NCBI GenBank assembly: GCA_013423325.1
Contig: BLJB01000130.1
Span: 1 to 64,000, forward strand
Direction: 5' to 3'
Source of the DNA: Usnea hakonensis
Lineage: Eukaryota; Ascomycota; Lecanoromycetes; Lecanorales; Parmeliaceae
DNA: 64,000 nt
The position numbers and the translations under genes were made by a program. A model generated the notes under the pieces. It ran no database searches. It was not told the DNA's origin and worked only from the letters and a program-made list of their open reading frames with translations. Positions 25,948-38,189 of this stretch are shown in pieces. Each line of letters opens with the position of its first letter. The first letter of the stretch is position 1.

Positions 25948-26472
25948 ATGGATTACTTCTCCCTTCACATGACTCCCTACGCACCCATCCCAGCCGCCCT
26001 CCACGCCCAAACCCCCTTATCCACGCACATCGACATCGACATCGACCTGCCCCTCCTCGAAAGATGCCCTCGTCGTCCTCCGACCGGATCATCCACTCCG
26101 CTGCTCCAACCGCCAACGTCCCCACTCCCGGCCGCCTCCCCGTTCTACTTTCCCCTCACCCTCCCCCCCCCGACGCCTACGGGCGACGAAACCGTCTCAA
26201 GCTCCTGCGCCAAGCACAGAACCCCAAGCACCAACGACCTGCATCGAGAAACCAAGTCCGCCACAGCCACAGCTCCAGCAGCCAATACTCCCCCACCCAC
26301 CAGCACCAGCACCAGCATCAGCACCGACACCGACACCATCCCGGCGCTCCAGATCGCTAAAGAGCGCCATGCACGCCACATTCACCCGCTTCAAAAACAA
26401 CATCCACAGGCTCTGGAGACGCTAGCCCGGACCCCCTGTGTCGACGACCATACAAGAAGGGTCGAAAAGTAG
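25948..26472 (+). CDS. Uncertain proline/threonine-rich small protein
   Basis: The ORF is 174 codons starting MDYFSLHMTPYAPIPAAL after a pyrimidine-rich leader. The composition is Pro, Thr and Ser-rich, with a HIDIDIDL run and an STSTSISTDTDT run. No domain is recognised. All three plus frames are open here, so frame choice is doubtful. A C-run at about 26164-26172 separates this frame from another that ends in a basic, plausible C-terminus (SLKSAMHATFTRFKNNIHRL). A one-base error there would fuse them. It may not be a gene at all. Confidence 0.3.
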   Translation: MDYFSLHMTPYAPIPAALHAQTPLSTHIDIDIDLPLLERCPRRPPTGSSTPLLQPPTSPLPAASPFYFPLTLPPPTPTGDETVSSSCAKHRTPSTNDLHRETKSATATAPAANTPPPTSTSTSISTDTDTIPALQIAKERHARHIHPLQKQHPQALETLARTPCVDDHTRRVEK

Positions 26473-27429
26473 CGGTGCTGCTGCACGCCGCGCCTGGAAA
26501 AAAGACGACGGGATGTAGGAGGAGCAGGAAAAGGAGGGGGAAGGGAGGAGGCTTTTGATGACTGCGATGTTGGGTACGCTAGTGATTCGCTCTAGCACGG
26601 CCATCACTCCCATCACTCCCATCGGCACTTACGACCAATTCCTCTCCGCCATCATCCTTCCCTTCCCTTTTTTTTCCCCCCATACAGCAGCCTGGCTTTT
26701 ATTTCTACTACTACTATTACTACGTATGAATTCTACTATTGCTACTACTACTACTTTTACAAGCGGAAAAGAGTGGGTCTATGTGAGTTAGGATTGCGGT
26801 GGGGGTATTGGTTTTGATGGCGAGAAGAAGGGGGGGGGAGCATGAGAAGGAGAATTGTGATTTCAAGGGGAAAAGAGTAATGGCAATGATGTGGTTTAAT
26901 ACTAGTAGGGAGGCTTTTGTGCGCTGGGCGGGCGGACAGGTTCTTCATGAAAGAAAGCACCTTTAATGCGCTCCCACAAACTGTCGTGAAGATTGTGGAA
27001 ATCCAATCATTTTTTTAGAGGTCAACTCATTGGTTCATGGACTTCGAATGGACGCGTGGTTTACCTCATGCAAAGACTGATTATTACACGAAGAGCCGCC
27101 TTTAAATGTCAAGGACTCGATCCTTGCTTGGATCATGGTATTTCCGATATGCACCCCTTTCCATGCACCATTTCGCCTCGAAGATTGTTCTCACTCATTT
27201 CTTGATTTTCTTTTCCTTCAACGCGTCGACCGTCTTGAACATTCTATGCGTCCTCAGGGTTTTAGGGCCCAACGGATTGCTTTGATTCACGTCCTTGGAA
27301 GCATCAAAGCTCGTAAAGTCCCCAACCATCTAGACCGTCTCCAGGACCTGTCGAATAATGAGTGGGTGCAGATGGCCAGCCATGTTCGATCCCGCCTTGG
27401 GCGTATTCGTTCCTCAGCTCCTCAGCTAG
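26473..27429. other. Intergenic, low-complexity runs
   Basis: This region contains a T/C-rich run near 26655, a CTA/ACT triplet microsatellite (about 26702-26758) and a G run near 26835. Frames reading into 27430 are antisense to the CRM1 3' end. No convincing gene. Confidence 0.5.
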
Positions 27430-30400
27430 TCATAGCTCATCGTCTTGATCAATCTCCGAAGGCTTCATGAGCCCACCAACCTGCTTTGCACGTTCACGTT
27501 CCGCGTCCTTCACGGCTTGCTGAGCTTGTTCTCGATCTTCGGCATAGAGCTCGGCATTGTCGTCAGAGAACTCTTTCAGCTGAATCAGGAAGTCTCGGAT
27601 ATGGAGCTTGAACCTGGAAATGTCGCCGCTCAAGGTGAAGAGACCCTCGATGAATTGTCGAATTTGCACACTAAGGCTGATTAGACGGCAAACATATCAA
27701 TTTGATCAATGGCTGACTTACACTTGCAGGTTCGGGAAAGCGCTTTGTAGCAAATTACCTATGAAGTCTAGCAGAAACTGTTTGTTTGCTGTGCCAGCAG
27801 GCGATTGCTCGGGAGTATAGACTGGTTCTGAGATCTTGCCGGTTTCCACGAAGTAGAACATCCGCGAAAGTAGCAGTGTCTGCAACTTGAAGCCTAACCC
27901 AGACTTTAGCGTGTAATGGTTGCGTAATTAACGACTCGACTTACCAGCTTTGTGGTCCGAGTCAGTCAACACAAAGAAAGCGTCTTGCAGTATGGTAATG
28001 TAAAATTGTTGGAAGAACATGCTCGATGTTTGTGGATCAGTGTGCTCGGCCATATTGTCCATCAGTTCAATGCACATGCTCAAGCCGGTATTTTCCACCT
28101 CTCTGTTGTCGTGCTTGCTTGCCCACATGCACGAATCGATGACGAATTTGAATTGTCGTCCATCGAGCTTCAGAAGGGCAGGGAAGCAGAATAGATTGAT
28201 TGCTTTTAGTAGCTTGAAGAACTCCACTCGGTGCTGAGGGTACTCGGAGAAATCCTTGTTGATCATCTCCAGAGTGCACTCGAAGACGTTTTCCATGATT
28301 GTCGGTACCTTGTCCGACATGAGACCCTACTTAACGTCAGCACTACGCTCCAAGTTTCACGAAGAACGGCTCTAACCGAATGCTTCGATGTATGGATGGT
28401 CCAACGTACGTTTAGCTTGCTAATGATAGTAGTCATCACATCCAAGACTTCAGCATCTCGAGCGTCTGGAACGTTTCTATTGTAATCGACCAGGACTGCA
28501 TCGAGCAATGGAGGAACCATGTTAGCATTAACAGCCTCAAGATCGTCAGCCCTCTCCACGTATATCTGGATGAGCTTTAGAATTTCTTTTTTGATGGTTC
28601 GAAGACCGCGGACTTTGGGCATCTTCGTTGCGATGATACCTGTGGAGAGTTAGCTGGATCATCGGCACAGCTTTGTCAAGGCACATCGCTTACCATCTCG
28701 TACTACACTATCTGAGATCATCTGGCTTGTAGCTCGGTACATGGACAGCATGTCATTGTATATGCGTCCGATCTGAGGGTAGAAGTAGCTGCCAATTGAC
28801 GTACAAGCTGCCACATTAGTCTTCATGATGTTGCCGACCACTTTGATGGTTTCACCGTCCTGCAGACATGTGGGATCTTGATTGGCCTGGGAAATGATTG
28901 TATCCCAAGCCTGATTCGGTAGCGACATAAGCTCCGCAATCAGTCTCTCCTGTACACTCTTCTGGCCTTGAGCACTAATCATGTGCCCACAAGCTTCGTA
29001 AAATGTGTGTACTTGCTGTGGACTCAGGTCCTGTGTAATCTTCCGCAGAGTTCGAACGATCTCGTCAATGAAAGGCTCGGCCTCCCCAGCTTGCAGAGCT
29101 ACGAAGTGTCGTTTGCATTTGCTAGCGATCTTAATAAAAGTATCGCAGGCCATGTCCTGGACACCTTCATGAGTCTCGTGCATGAATTCAAACAACTTAT
29201 TGACCACAGTTTTCAAGAACTTCCAATGGGCCTTCAAAAATCGTGGATATTGTCCCACGATATACATAATGTTGCTGGCAACCACTGCTTTATTATCTTT
29301 GCCTCGCTTCATCTCTGTCAAACCAAGAAGGTCTTTGATGACGGTCACCAGGAACCGTTTCTCCGTCTCCTCATTCATGGCGCCTGAGATGGATCCAATG
29401 GCCCAGCAGAGTGTATTGCAGTTGGCCCATGACCATTCGCTACCGTCCACTTGTCTGGCTAGCTTATCGGACATGATGTTCTCTGTATCGACGACGTCCA
29501 GATGGGTAAGGTAGACGAGGCACTCTCGGCTCGTCTTGTATAGCTGGATTGTATCACTCTCTTTCACAAATTCGCGGACAATTTCGCCCTCATCGTTCTC
29601 GACAATCAAGACTTCTTCGGGCCGTACCATCTTTTCAATCATGACTTGTCGTAGATGTGAAAGCACTTCCGCATACTTGTGCTTGCGTAAAGGGTAATTC
29701 GCGAGAACATTGGGGTGAGGTGCACCGCCATTTGCGAGGCCGCTTGAATTCATACTGATGAGGGGATTGATATCTGTGATAGGTAGTTGTTGCATTTCTT
29801 CGTAAAGCTCTTGCACCAGCTTCGTCCAGTATTCCAAACATATTTTGAAAATCTCTCGGTCATCGATTTGGGATATTCGTATAAGGTAGAAATGTGCATG
29901 ATTAAGGTAATCTCTTGTAGGTAGGTTCTCGATGAGCTGGGAAACTTTAGCAAAGTAGCACCGAAGAGAAGGAGACCTACTCACATTGAGGTGAACAGAG
30001 AAGAAGTTACACAAAAACAACGCTAGATTTTGCACGAACTCCTGGTCTTTCGACGAACTCTTCTCGTACGATTCTTTTAGACTGACAGACAATGGGATAA
30101 TCTTCGATACCGTAGTCATGACCTCCGTAAACATCTGCACAAGCTTCTCATCATACGAGTATGATGATCCTATCTGGAGACCTCCGATCTCGGTCAAGCA
30201 CTTGAGAGATATGTTGCGAAATTCCGGTGCCTCCAAGAATCTGCTCCGTAATGTGTCAATAATTGGCGTCTCGAAGATGAATCCAAGCGGGATCCAATTG
30301 AGAAATCGTAGAAGAGTTTCTAGCGTCGCGTTTATCAGGCTCGTTTGATTTGCGGTGCTTAGGACCTCGGAGCATAGCTGAAATATATTCGAGAACTCCG

Positions 30401-31158
30401 CGCACATGGTACTCTTCAGATTCTTCGTCTTCGCCGATGTCATCTGGTCGGCCGAATAGTCAAATACCTCCTCTGAAAGTAAGCGCAGGATAGCCATGTT
30501 GTTCTCGCAAATTGATAGATTGGTATGACAAGACGAGATGATCTCATTGATAAAGGTTGGCCAATTGTGTGGCCACTCTTGCTTCAAGATGGATACAAGC
30601 ACTAGGTTGAGCTTATTGACAAAGGTTCGCTGAGTCTTCAAGCTCTCTTCGTTGCTTGAGCTCTCGATGATGAAATTGACCACAAAGTTCCGGATGCCTA
30701 GACATTCCGTCAGTGGCGGCAGGACCTCTAGAATTTGCAAGGCATCTTACCAAGACACTGTGCCCTAGGTAAGACCTTCCATTTTGTCATAATGACATTG
30801 TCAAGAACTTGTAGGCCAATGTCTGTAGACCATTAGCATGCCCCACCACACAGAATCTATGGCTGGCTAACACTTGGTCTGTGGGTATGATGCCTTCTGC
30901 AGTATCTTGTCCACCAACAGCCAGGCGTCTGGGTTTTCTTTGAACTGGCAGAAGATGTCAGCGACGATTGTGTCGGGTACAAAGTGGGGATCAAATGTTA
31001 CTTGATTGAGTGTGTTCTGTGCCTGCTTTTGCTGTATGATCAGTCAGCTTCAGACTCGAGAGTAGGACACTAAGAGCTGAGCCCGATCATACCACTTCTC
31101 CACGCCCTTCGTAGAATTGTTTGACCGTCTGGTCAAGCTCCTCGACGGAGAGAGACAT
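27430..31158 (-). CDS. CRM1: Exportin-1 (CRM1)
   Basis: Ten minus-strand exons: 31158-31093, 31031-31002, 30944-30872, 30822-30751, 30697-29985, 29936-28694, 28639-28410, 28326-27945, 27893-27722 and 27670-27430. They give 1073 residues, the normal exportin-1 length. The product carries leucine-rich NES cargo out of the nucleus with Ran-GTP. Strong matches include the central HEAT region ([20 protein letters not shown]) and CRM1_C, ending [10 protein letters not shown]. Introns at 31001-30945 (57 bp) and 29984-29937 (48 bp) are multiples of three without stops, so a naive frame reads through them. Removing them restores [11 protein letters not shown] and VHLN-LIENLP. The leptomycin B position ([12 protein letters not shown]) is Thr525, not Cys. 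Confidence 0.95.
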
Positions 31159-31875
31159 CGTGATATGGCTGCTCGAGATGAGCTATTATTTATGGACGTG
31201 TTGCAGTTCACGGTCGATTTGATTTCAGTCGGAGCTGCGATGTGAAAGGTTCTGTGGTGCACAAGTAACGAGGAAGACAGTTTGTTGAAATGGACGCGGT
31301 GGGGCACAGGTCGAGGTGTTTTAGATTGGGGAGGCTTAGATGCGAAGGGATGAAGCAAGAGGATAGAAATGAACCAGAGCTAAGCTGTCAGATCCTATAG
31401 GTAAGGAAGGAAATCTGATTGTCAAAGGTAGTAGTATGATCAGAGTAACGTTAGGAGGCGTAGATGGTTAGCTGGACCGCGTCGATGAGAGTGCTTTGAG
31501 GCTCTGGATGATCTACGAGTATTTAGTCGATCCTAAAGGCACCCGAGTAAGGTGACGTCTAGGCTGAGTAAAAGTCTTGGCAACAGCTTTTGTTCTTCCG
31601 AGGCATTTATTTCTTTCCATAAGGTACCTGGAATACCCAAAGCATCCTATAAGAATTAGACAACATCGGAAAAGAGACTGCGCTTCTACTCTTTACTGTG
31701 GGATTCGTACAATTCTGACTCCTGAGGTACGATTATATTGCTGTCCAAGCAGAGCTTGCTACTTTGTATCTGCACAGTGGTACAATAACAAGACACGTCC
31801 CGTCTGTCAATTCTCCACCCTTGAGAATCCAGTCTTTCAAACAAGATCGGTTCGCCAGTAAGCCCGGCACCCTCC
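31159..31875. other. CRM1 promoter / 3' flank of next gene
   Basis: This is about 720 bp upstream of CRM1 and downstream of the expansin-like gene, both on the minus strand. It has only small unsupported frames. No motif is recognised. Confidence 0.4.
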
Positions 31876-32807
31876 TCAGAGCTCAGGGCAAGGCTCAGTG
31901 TCATCCTCTACAGGCGCAGCCGCCTTTTCCGCAACTTCTCCATTCGAAGATACGCTCCCACCCGAGCCTGACGAAGAGCCCGTCGCCGGATCTACCGGAG
32001 TCTGAGACGAGGGACCGGCATTCGGTGCTGTCGAAGTCTGAGAGGAGGAGCCTGCATTCGCTGCGGTCGGTTCCGAGCAGCCAGGAGTCCCGGGGCAGCA
32101 CGCCGGCGAGATTGCTATGTTCAGTGTAGGGCCCTAGCAATGTACCATCAGCTTTCTATCCCCCAGCCTTTACCCAAATGCAAAGACTGCTTAAAACTTA
32201 CACCGCCACCCGGTTGTCCCGTGAGTGCCATATAAGCACTGGAATCGATATCCAGTTGATTCGTAGTCGGATCCCCACACCTTTGATTTGCCGGCATGTC
32301 GGTCTTGCAGAAATTCTGGGCGCTCGTCGACGGACAAACATCAATGATCTGAACAGTGATAGTGTTCCCTACACCGCCAACAGAGCTCCCTATACTACCA
32401 GTGTGCGTCACGGTATAACATTGTCCACAATTTCCTTTTGCACAACTCGGGACGACATAGCCGGCGACGGGGCTTTGCCCATTGCATTGGGACATATCAA
32501 CATGCCCGGTGCATACTCCGCCCCTGACATTAAGACCAATATCGGAGGCAGCGGCGCCATAAGTACCGCTCTGACCTGAGCCCGTTAGTGTCCTTCCAAG
32601 AAATTGGATTACACAAAGGGGGGACTTCAAAGCAGTTGTGATAAAATACATACCAGATTTCGGTCCACAAACGGTGGAGCCTTGGGCAGAGAAATCATTC
32701 ATCGTGGCTATGCCGACATAGCTTTGTCCATATTGCCTCTCACCGAGTCTGAATACCGAAGGAGCAGCAGTAGCAAGCCCTGCCAAGGCGAGAAATAGAA
32801 CATACAT
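31876..32807 (-). CDS. Secreted expansin-like (double-psi beta-barrel) protein
   Basis: Exons 32807-32654, 32575-32202 and 32133-31876 give 261 residues. A signal peptide (MYVLFLALAGLATAAP) precedes a single double-psi beta-barrel domain with GGVCTGHVDMSQCN, NCGQCYTVTHTG, a VQIIDVCP strand and QLDIDSSAYMALTG. No C-terminal carbohydrate-binding module of plant expansins is seen. A Ser/Thr/Pro-rich tail with the repeat SSSQT(S/P) ends TEPCPEL. Such proteins are extracellular and act on or bind cell-wall polysaccharide. Some are plant-interaction effectors, but activity cannot be read here. Intron 1 (78 bp, branch CTAAC) is in-frame and stop-free. Intron 2 brings in the tail, which a single-frame call misses. 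Confidence 0.8.
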
Positions 32808-33645
32808 GGCGTTGAGGCGTGATCAGACGATTTGAAAAAAAAACAATCGATTTAATTATGCAAGACAAAGTTCCCCCGCAACGATGAATAGCACAAAAGA
32901 GTGTGGGTCCTACCAGAGGCCGCTTTTTGAACCAGCGAAAACGAATGCAATTCTGCAGAGGGCAGAAGTCGAACACACAAATTAACGAAACACCGCGAGA
33001 ATGCGGATCCTCGACACCTTTAAACGGCCTGGTAAATTGTAAATTTGAAACCGCCAGCTCGAGTAAGGCGATATGTGTCCCGTGTGGGGGACATACACGG
33101 AATAAGGGCCCTGACCCTCTGCATTTTCGTGCCGTGCAAATCTTAACAACAACTCACTGGAGGATTACTTGAGCGCGTCGTATGCGCCGTAAACAAAGTT
33201 CCAATAGAATTGCTTCCCGGACCAGAGATTTGGGGACCCTCTGGTTTCGAATCCGAAACAGTCAGCGTCGTAATGCTGCCGAGATTACATAACGGTAGAC
33301 CGCCAATCGTTCTTCGAGACAGGTATGAAATCGCTAATAGAAGGAACATTGAAACACAGCTTGGAACAACGATGGTCGCTTAAAAAGGTAGGATAGAAGC
33401 GCAAACACGGTCACCATTGGCTTAAAATGCCCGCCAAGATCTGTGACAAGCGCTGTTATTGCCCTGCCCTACTTTAGCTTAGCTCTGACCGCCAGCCTTG
33501 CTCTGGGTTCTTTACCTTCCCTCATTGCATGACTATGTATTACCGTAGCCTATCTGACACCTTTCCCGCAGAAGCGCTGGGAAAGTGAGTAGTGGATATC
33601 AAAGTATAGAATACAGTTGGTTCTCGCTAGCCATCCACAGCATGC
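32808..33645. other. Intergenic, no gene seen
   Basis: This is the promoter side of the expansin-like gene and the 3' flank of PHO81. Only short unsupported frames occur. Nothing recognised. Confidence 0.5.
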
Positions 33646-36600
33646 CTACATGTCAATCATTTCATTGAACCTCAGGATTCCATTACCCTTAAGCATGCCA
33701 TCCACACCCTCTGGCATTCGATAAGAACGCACTGTAGAGGCACTTGGCGGATCGTCTTCCGAGGTGTTCGTAACGAGCACTAGCCCTGCCACTTTGATCG
33801 ACTCGATCAGAGAGGGTACCATATTCTACGAAATTTGTTAGCGTGTGCACTCCTAATAGCCACCGAGTCCAGGGGTACGTGATGGGAGACTGCGAGCTTA
33901 CCAACAAGCGTGAACTGCATATTAGTCCCATGAAGTTGTTGCTCTGTGCAATTCGCACGGCTTCTTTGACGGACATTGAGTGATGTCCGCTGCTTGGGAC
34001 TACGGCGCCGAAGCCAGTGGAACCAGGCCTTGCAGCTTCTCGCTTTGATCCTAAATCATTACACAGTAAGACCGGATCTGGAGGCTTGTTAGCAGACGAT
34101 CTCGCTGTTGGCGATGGGATACAAACAATTTGGTTGCTTCCAATTTAGAGCAGTGCATATACCCGCATTGTAGGATGTAAAGACGATGGACCTCATGAAA
34201 TCAGGGTTTTGCTTCTTTGTCAAGCGAGCATGATCGAAAACGTCTTTCAAGATAGCATCCGCGTAGTTGTTGATGTTCGGGCTGGGGCCAAGGCCGGAAG
34301 CTCGCTCCTGCGCAATAGTTGGGAATAGAATTTGGAGATCGACATGTATGCTGGTGGGGAGGTAGGCGAGGGCATCTCGTAATGATACAAAGGATGTAGC
34401 GAGTGTCACATGGATGGCGGCAATATCATCAACTGTTTTCTGTGGCAGTGTTGTTACTATTTCGTCGCCGCTACCATAACGAGATCCAAGAGACATGTAT
34501 TGCTCATGGCTCATTCTAGCAATAGGAAAGTCAATACCATAATGATTGATCGACCATCTAGGATAAAGCACAGGTATGCCATCCCTGGTCAGCTGCACAA
34601 AAAGCTGCACATAGTCTCCCGACAAACTAGAACCGGTGATGAACGCATTGGGGTGGGTATCAAGCTGACTAGTTGCTCTCCAGTAAGTTGCAAAATGAGT
34701 AATATCGAGTGGTATACCGTGGAATGGTTTTATGACCTGAAAATTGAAGCTGATCTGGCCAATGGCCCGTAGTCGGGAATCGAACAGTGGTAGACAGCAA
34801 AGACCAGAGCTGCTAGCGATGGCGCTGAAAAGGCTGGGCAAAGCCACGCTTTTGGCTATTACTTTGGAACCAAATGTAGGGAAAATGTCGAAGTCAATCG
34901 CAAAAGAATCTAAGCTATCGATCTGAAAGGAAATAATCTTGAAATCTTCTTGGATCGGAAGCATTATGTTCCGGGGTATCACATCGGAGGATTTGGAAGA
35001 GATTGTAAGACGAGCGGCTGGGAATTTGCTGTCATGATAGAACCATATAGCATCAGAGCCCACCGCCTCGAAGCTTAGTTGGATGAAAGTCTTATTGTCC
35101 AAGAAGTTGTGACCGTATCGACGAAGTGGGATAATGGGTGGTGGGAGAGATAGATCTGGGATGCCATCTGCGTCCAGTGCCACTGGGCCCGAACTCTCGG
35201 GTACTGGGGAGATAAGAGAGTGCTTTGCGATTATTCGAGGTACATCCAGACTTCCAGCATCTGTCGAACCTAATAACTTCATGCATTGCAAGTGTCCTTC
35301 CCAAGTTGCGTAGTACATAGCGGAAAACCCCTTTTCATCCAATATCTGAACATCGACACCTCGTTCCAGTAACGTTCGGATGCAATCTACACGACCTTCA
35401 GAAGCCGCGTGGAACAATGGGGTCCATTGGTATAATTTGTCGCGCTGATCCAAATCTGCACCATAACGCTCCAACATTAGAAGTGTATCTGGGCTTTGTC
35501 CTGATCGTGCCACAAGATGCTGTGGAAAGAGACCTTCGGCGTCTGGTAGTAATTTGGCCTTCTCCTCAAGAAGCAGATTTGCAATCGTCTCGGATCCGTA
35601 TTGACAAGCCAAATTGAGAGGAACATGATCCGACTCGCTTTCTGGGTCAATGCGGGCCCCAAAGGCGAGGAGCTGTTGAGCGCAAGTGAACTGGTGGTGA
35701 ACGATAGCATGGATCAACGGGGTGAAGTTGTCGTGGTCTAAATAGTCGATGGTGCCTGGCCCGGTCTCCATTAGAGCTCCAACCATGTCTACATGACCGT
35801 ACATGCATGCGTAGTGGAGAGGTGTTCTCCCATAAACATCAACACGTGCGACATCGACCTCACTGCCCAAAGCAATGTTCAAGACAAGGTCTCTCCCGGA
35901 TATGGCCGCTTCGTGCAGGCAATTTCTCTCATTGATCTCATCTTCGGCATGAACATCCACCAAATCACTCTGAAGGAGTATGTTCAGCGATTCCGCGGGA
36001 GCTTCGGGAGTAGCAGCTAGAAATGTCCGCGTAAATCTCTCTCTAGCATCTGGCGACTCTTTCAGCCGCAAGATCCATTCCTTAAGACCGTTCAGGTTGC
36101 CGGTATTTGCAGCTTGCAGTATCTGAGAGTCTGCGTCACTGTTGTCGGTACCGATCGACTGGCCAGTCACTGTGTGCTCGGCCGCTCTGCTAGGATCGTA
36201 CTGGACCTTCTCGCCCTCGGCCCAAGCACTGAGCTCAAGAAGGCTGGTTGTGGCTTGATCCGAAAGGTCGCTGATCACGTCTCGATTGAAGCAGGGCTGG
36301 ACCTCCACCGCACGTGATAGGTATAGTTCCTTTGTCCGTGACTATGAAAAATATCAGCCGAGGCTGAGCTACGCAATACCGAGAGAATGGACCTTGGAGG
36401 TTTTGTCCCACTTCCAAAAGTCAGCAGGTGATAGTCATTGCAACTCGAAGGCGTGTCACCAACTTTTTTGAGAATTTTAGAGAATGCCGTAGCGTTGAGC
36501 TCAATGAATTGCTTATAACTTTTAGTCATAAGAACAGCGCAGACACGTAGAAGTTCTAACCTGGAGTTTGTTCAGATCGTTTCCGAATTGTTGGAATCCT

Positions 36601-37231
36601 TCCTCAAGAGTCATGAAGCTTGCAGAGATCTTGGATACCGTTGCACTTCTCGCTTGCATGACTCTTTTCTTATCCAAGAGAGTTTTGAGGCGAAGTTTGA
36701 GCTATGAGGTCTTAAGCCAATGTCTTTGCGAGTGAAGAATGCCGTCGAGCGAACCTCGGCTTCCTTTTGAAGATAGAATGCATTGACTTTTTCGAGCTCC
36801 CGTTCCTGGCGGACACTGTAAGCTTTGCTATGGAGGACTCTGCAGGTACGGAGAACATACAAGTCTGAAGAAGAAGGTTGCCTTGTTTGCCTGTAGCAAC
36901 GCCTGGGGGTCCAGGTTCTCTGGGATCGTGCTGGTAGCATTTTGAGGGAGGATGGTGGGCGTTGCGCTCAGCTGCTTGATAAGCTATTCAAGTGTTAACG
37001 GTAAGACTGAGTTGGATGAAAGAGTCTCCCGGACCTTTTTGAGAGCTTTGTAGTTGACAAAGCTTGCAGCGTACTCGGGTATGTCGAGTTGCCGTTTCTG
37101 CAAATGCTTGCCGAACTTCCTGAAAGCCGGGATCGGTGTCAGGCTTGGAAGAAAGGATTGGTGATAATTGAAGACAGTGCGTAGGAATAAGATTCTTTAG
37201 ATACGAGACACTGAAAATGACGCACGTACAT
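33646..37231 (-). CDS. PHO81: NUC-2/PHO81 phosphate-sensing regulator (SPX-ankyrin-GDPD)
   Basis: Ten exons: 37231-37230, 37119-37035, 36983-36861, 36805-36755, 36701-36561, 36511-36464, 36410-36393, 36341-34127, 34077-33902 and 33825-33646, giving 1012 residues. The SPX domain (about 1-165, KFGKHLQKRQLDIPEYAAS onward) senses inositol pyrophosphate/phosphate status. Ankyrin repeats (about 220-500) follow, then a glycerophosphodiesterase-like domain ending near NEMIDM. The catalytic His-Arg start of true GDPDs is replaced (GSSLSGDYVQLFVQLTRDG), so it is probably non-catalytic, as in known NUC-2/Pho81. The family inhibits the cyclin-CDK of the PHO pathway under phosphate starvation. The start codon appears split AT|G by a 110-bp intron. 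One exon is only 18 nt. Confidence 0.9.
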
Positions 37232-38189
37232 TGTTGTTGCGATTGGACCAGAGGCTTGCGGGAGGAGAAGTTGCAGAAAGAGAGGAGGGGGGGAACGAAG
37301 GTTGAAACCAGGGCAGGAATGAATCAATCAATGAGGGAAGACGGGTCTAGCCAAGCATCTAAGTTGGTGGCATACCGAGAAAGGGAACCAGGTGGGATGT
37401 ATTAGGTTGATTTCAGCAGTGCTACTTTGGGTAGAGTGTCTTGCAGAAGGGTGTTTAAAGGCGATATCTGCGGCTTGTGCACGTGCCAATGTCAATGTCA
37501 AGGAACGAGTGAGTACTTCTACCACCGAAGCTTTACCAGAGCTGTGAAGAGTACGAGTACCTACCTTTACCTTCCTCACACATTGAACATTGAGCTCATT
37601 GAACTTAATTTTGCTCTTTACCCCTCATTTTTATTAAGTAAAGTATTATTCACTTAGAGTATAAAGTACTTACTTAAAGATTAAGAGATCCATGTGTGGC
37701 TTTAGACTTCAACATCAAAACCAATCATACTAGCAAGTTCCTACACGTTTCCATGCGCGAAAGGCTTCTAGCCGCCTTCTAAATCTACCTCTGCAAATAT
37801 CAGGGTCTACCACTTCACGTAGTCAATCATACTCCGACATATATTTCTTTCCTTGCATGGTCCCTCTAGAGCACAGCTGATTTATTCTATACCCGCTAAA
37901 TACATCTTCGAGAGATCAAGTACAAGAGGCAATAAATACTTTAGTAACTCTCGACTTTTTGCAACGTGCACACAGAGACAACCTGCATCATAGAGCGATA
38001 AGTGTGGACGAACCGATATTAAGCACCCTATGTATCCGCCGAAACTGGGCTGGGTCGATGCTGAAAATATTCAAACAGACACTGTAATGATTGCAGATAA
38101 GATAACTGCTTCTGCTACCCATATAACCATACCTGCCAGAACACCTCGAGATAAACCGGAACGCCACATTGACCGTAGTCGACATGCCA
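37232..38189. other. PHO81 upstream region
   Basis: This is about 960 bp upstream of the PHO81 start, with AAGTA/TACTT repeats near 37,630-37,680. No gene recognised. Minus-strand frames at 37988-38515 are shadows of the next gene. Confidence 0.4.

Noticed and set aside
26422..26791. Short frames on both strands between the proline-rich ORF and CRM1
   Set aside because: They consist of microsatellite and C/T-run translation with no protein-like composition.
27135..27470. Plus-strand 111-codon frame over the CRM1 3' end
   Set aside because: It overlaps the CRM1 stop on the opposite strand and has no domain or splice support.
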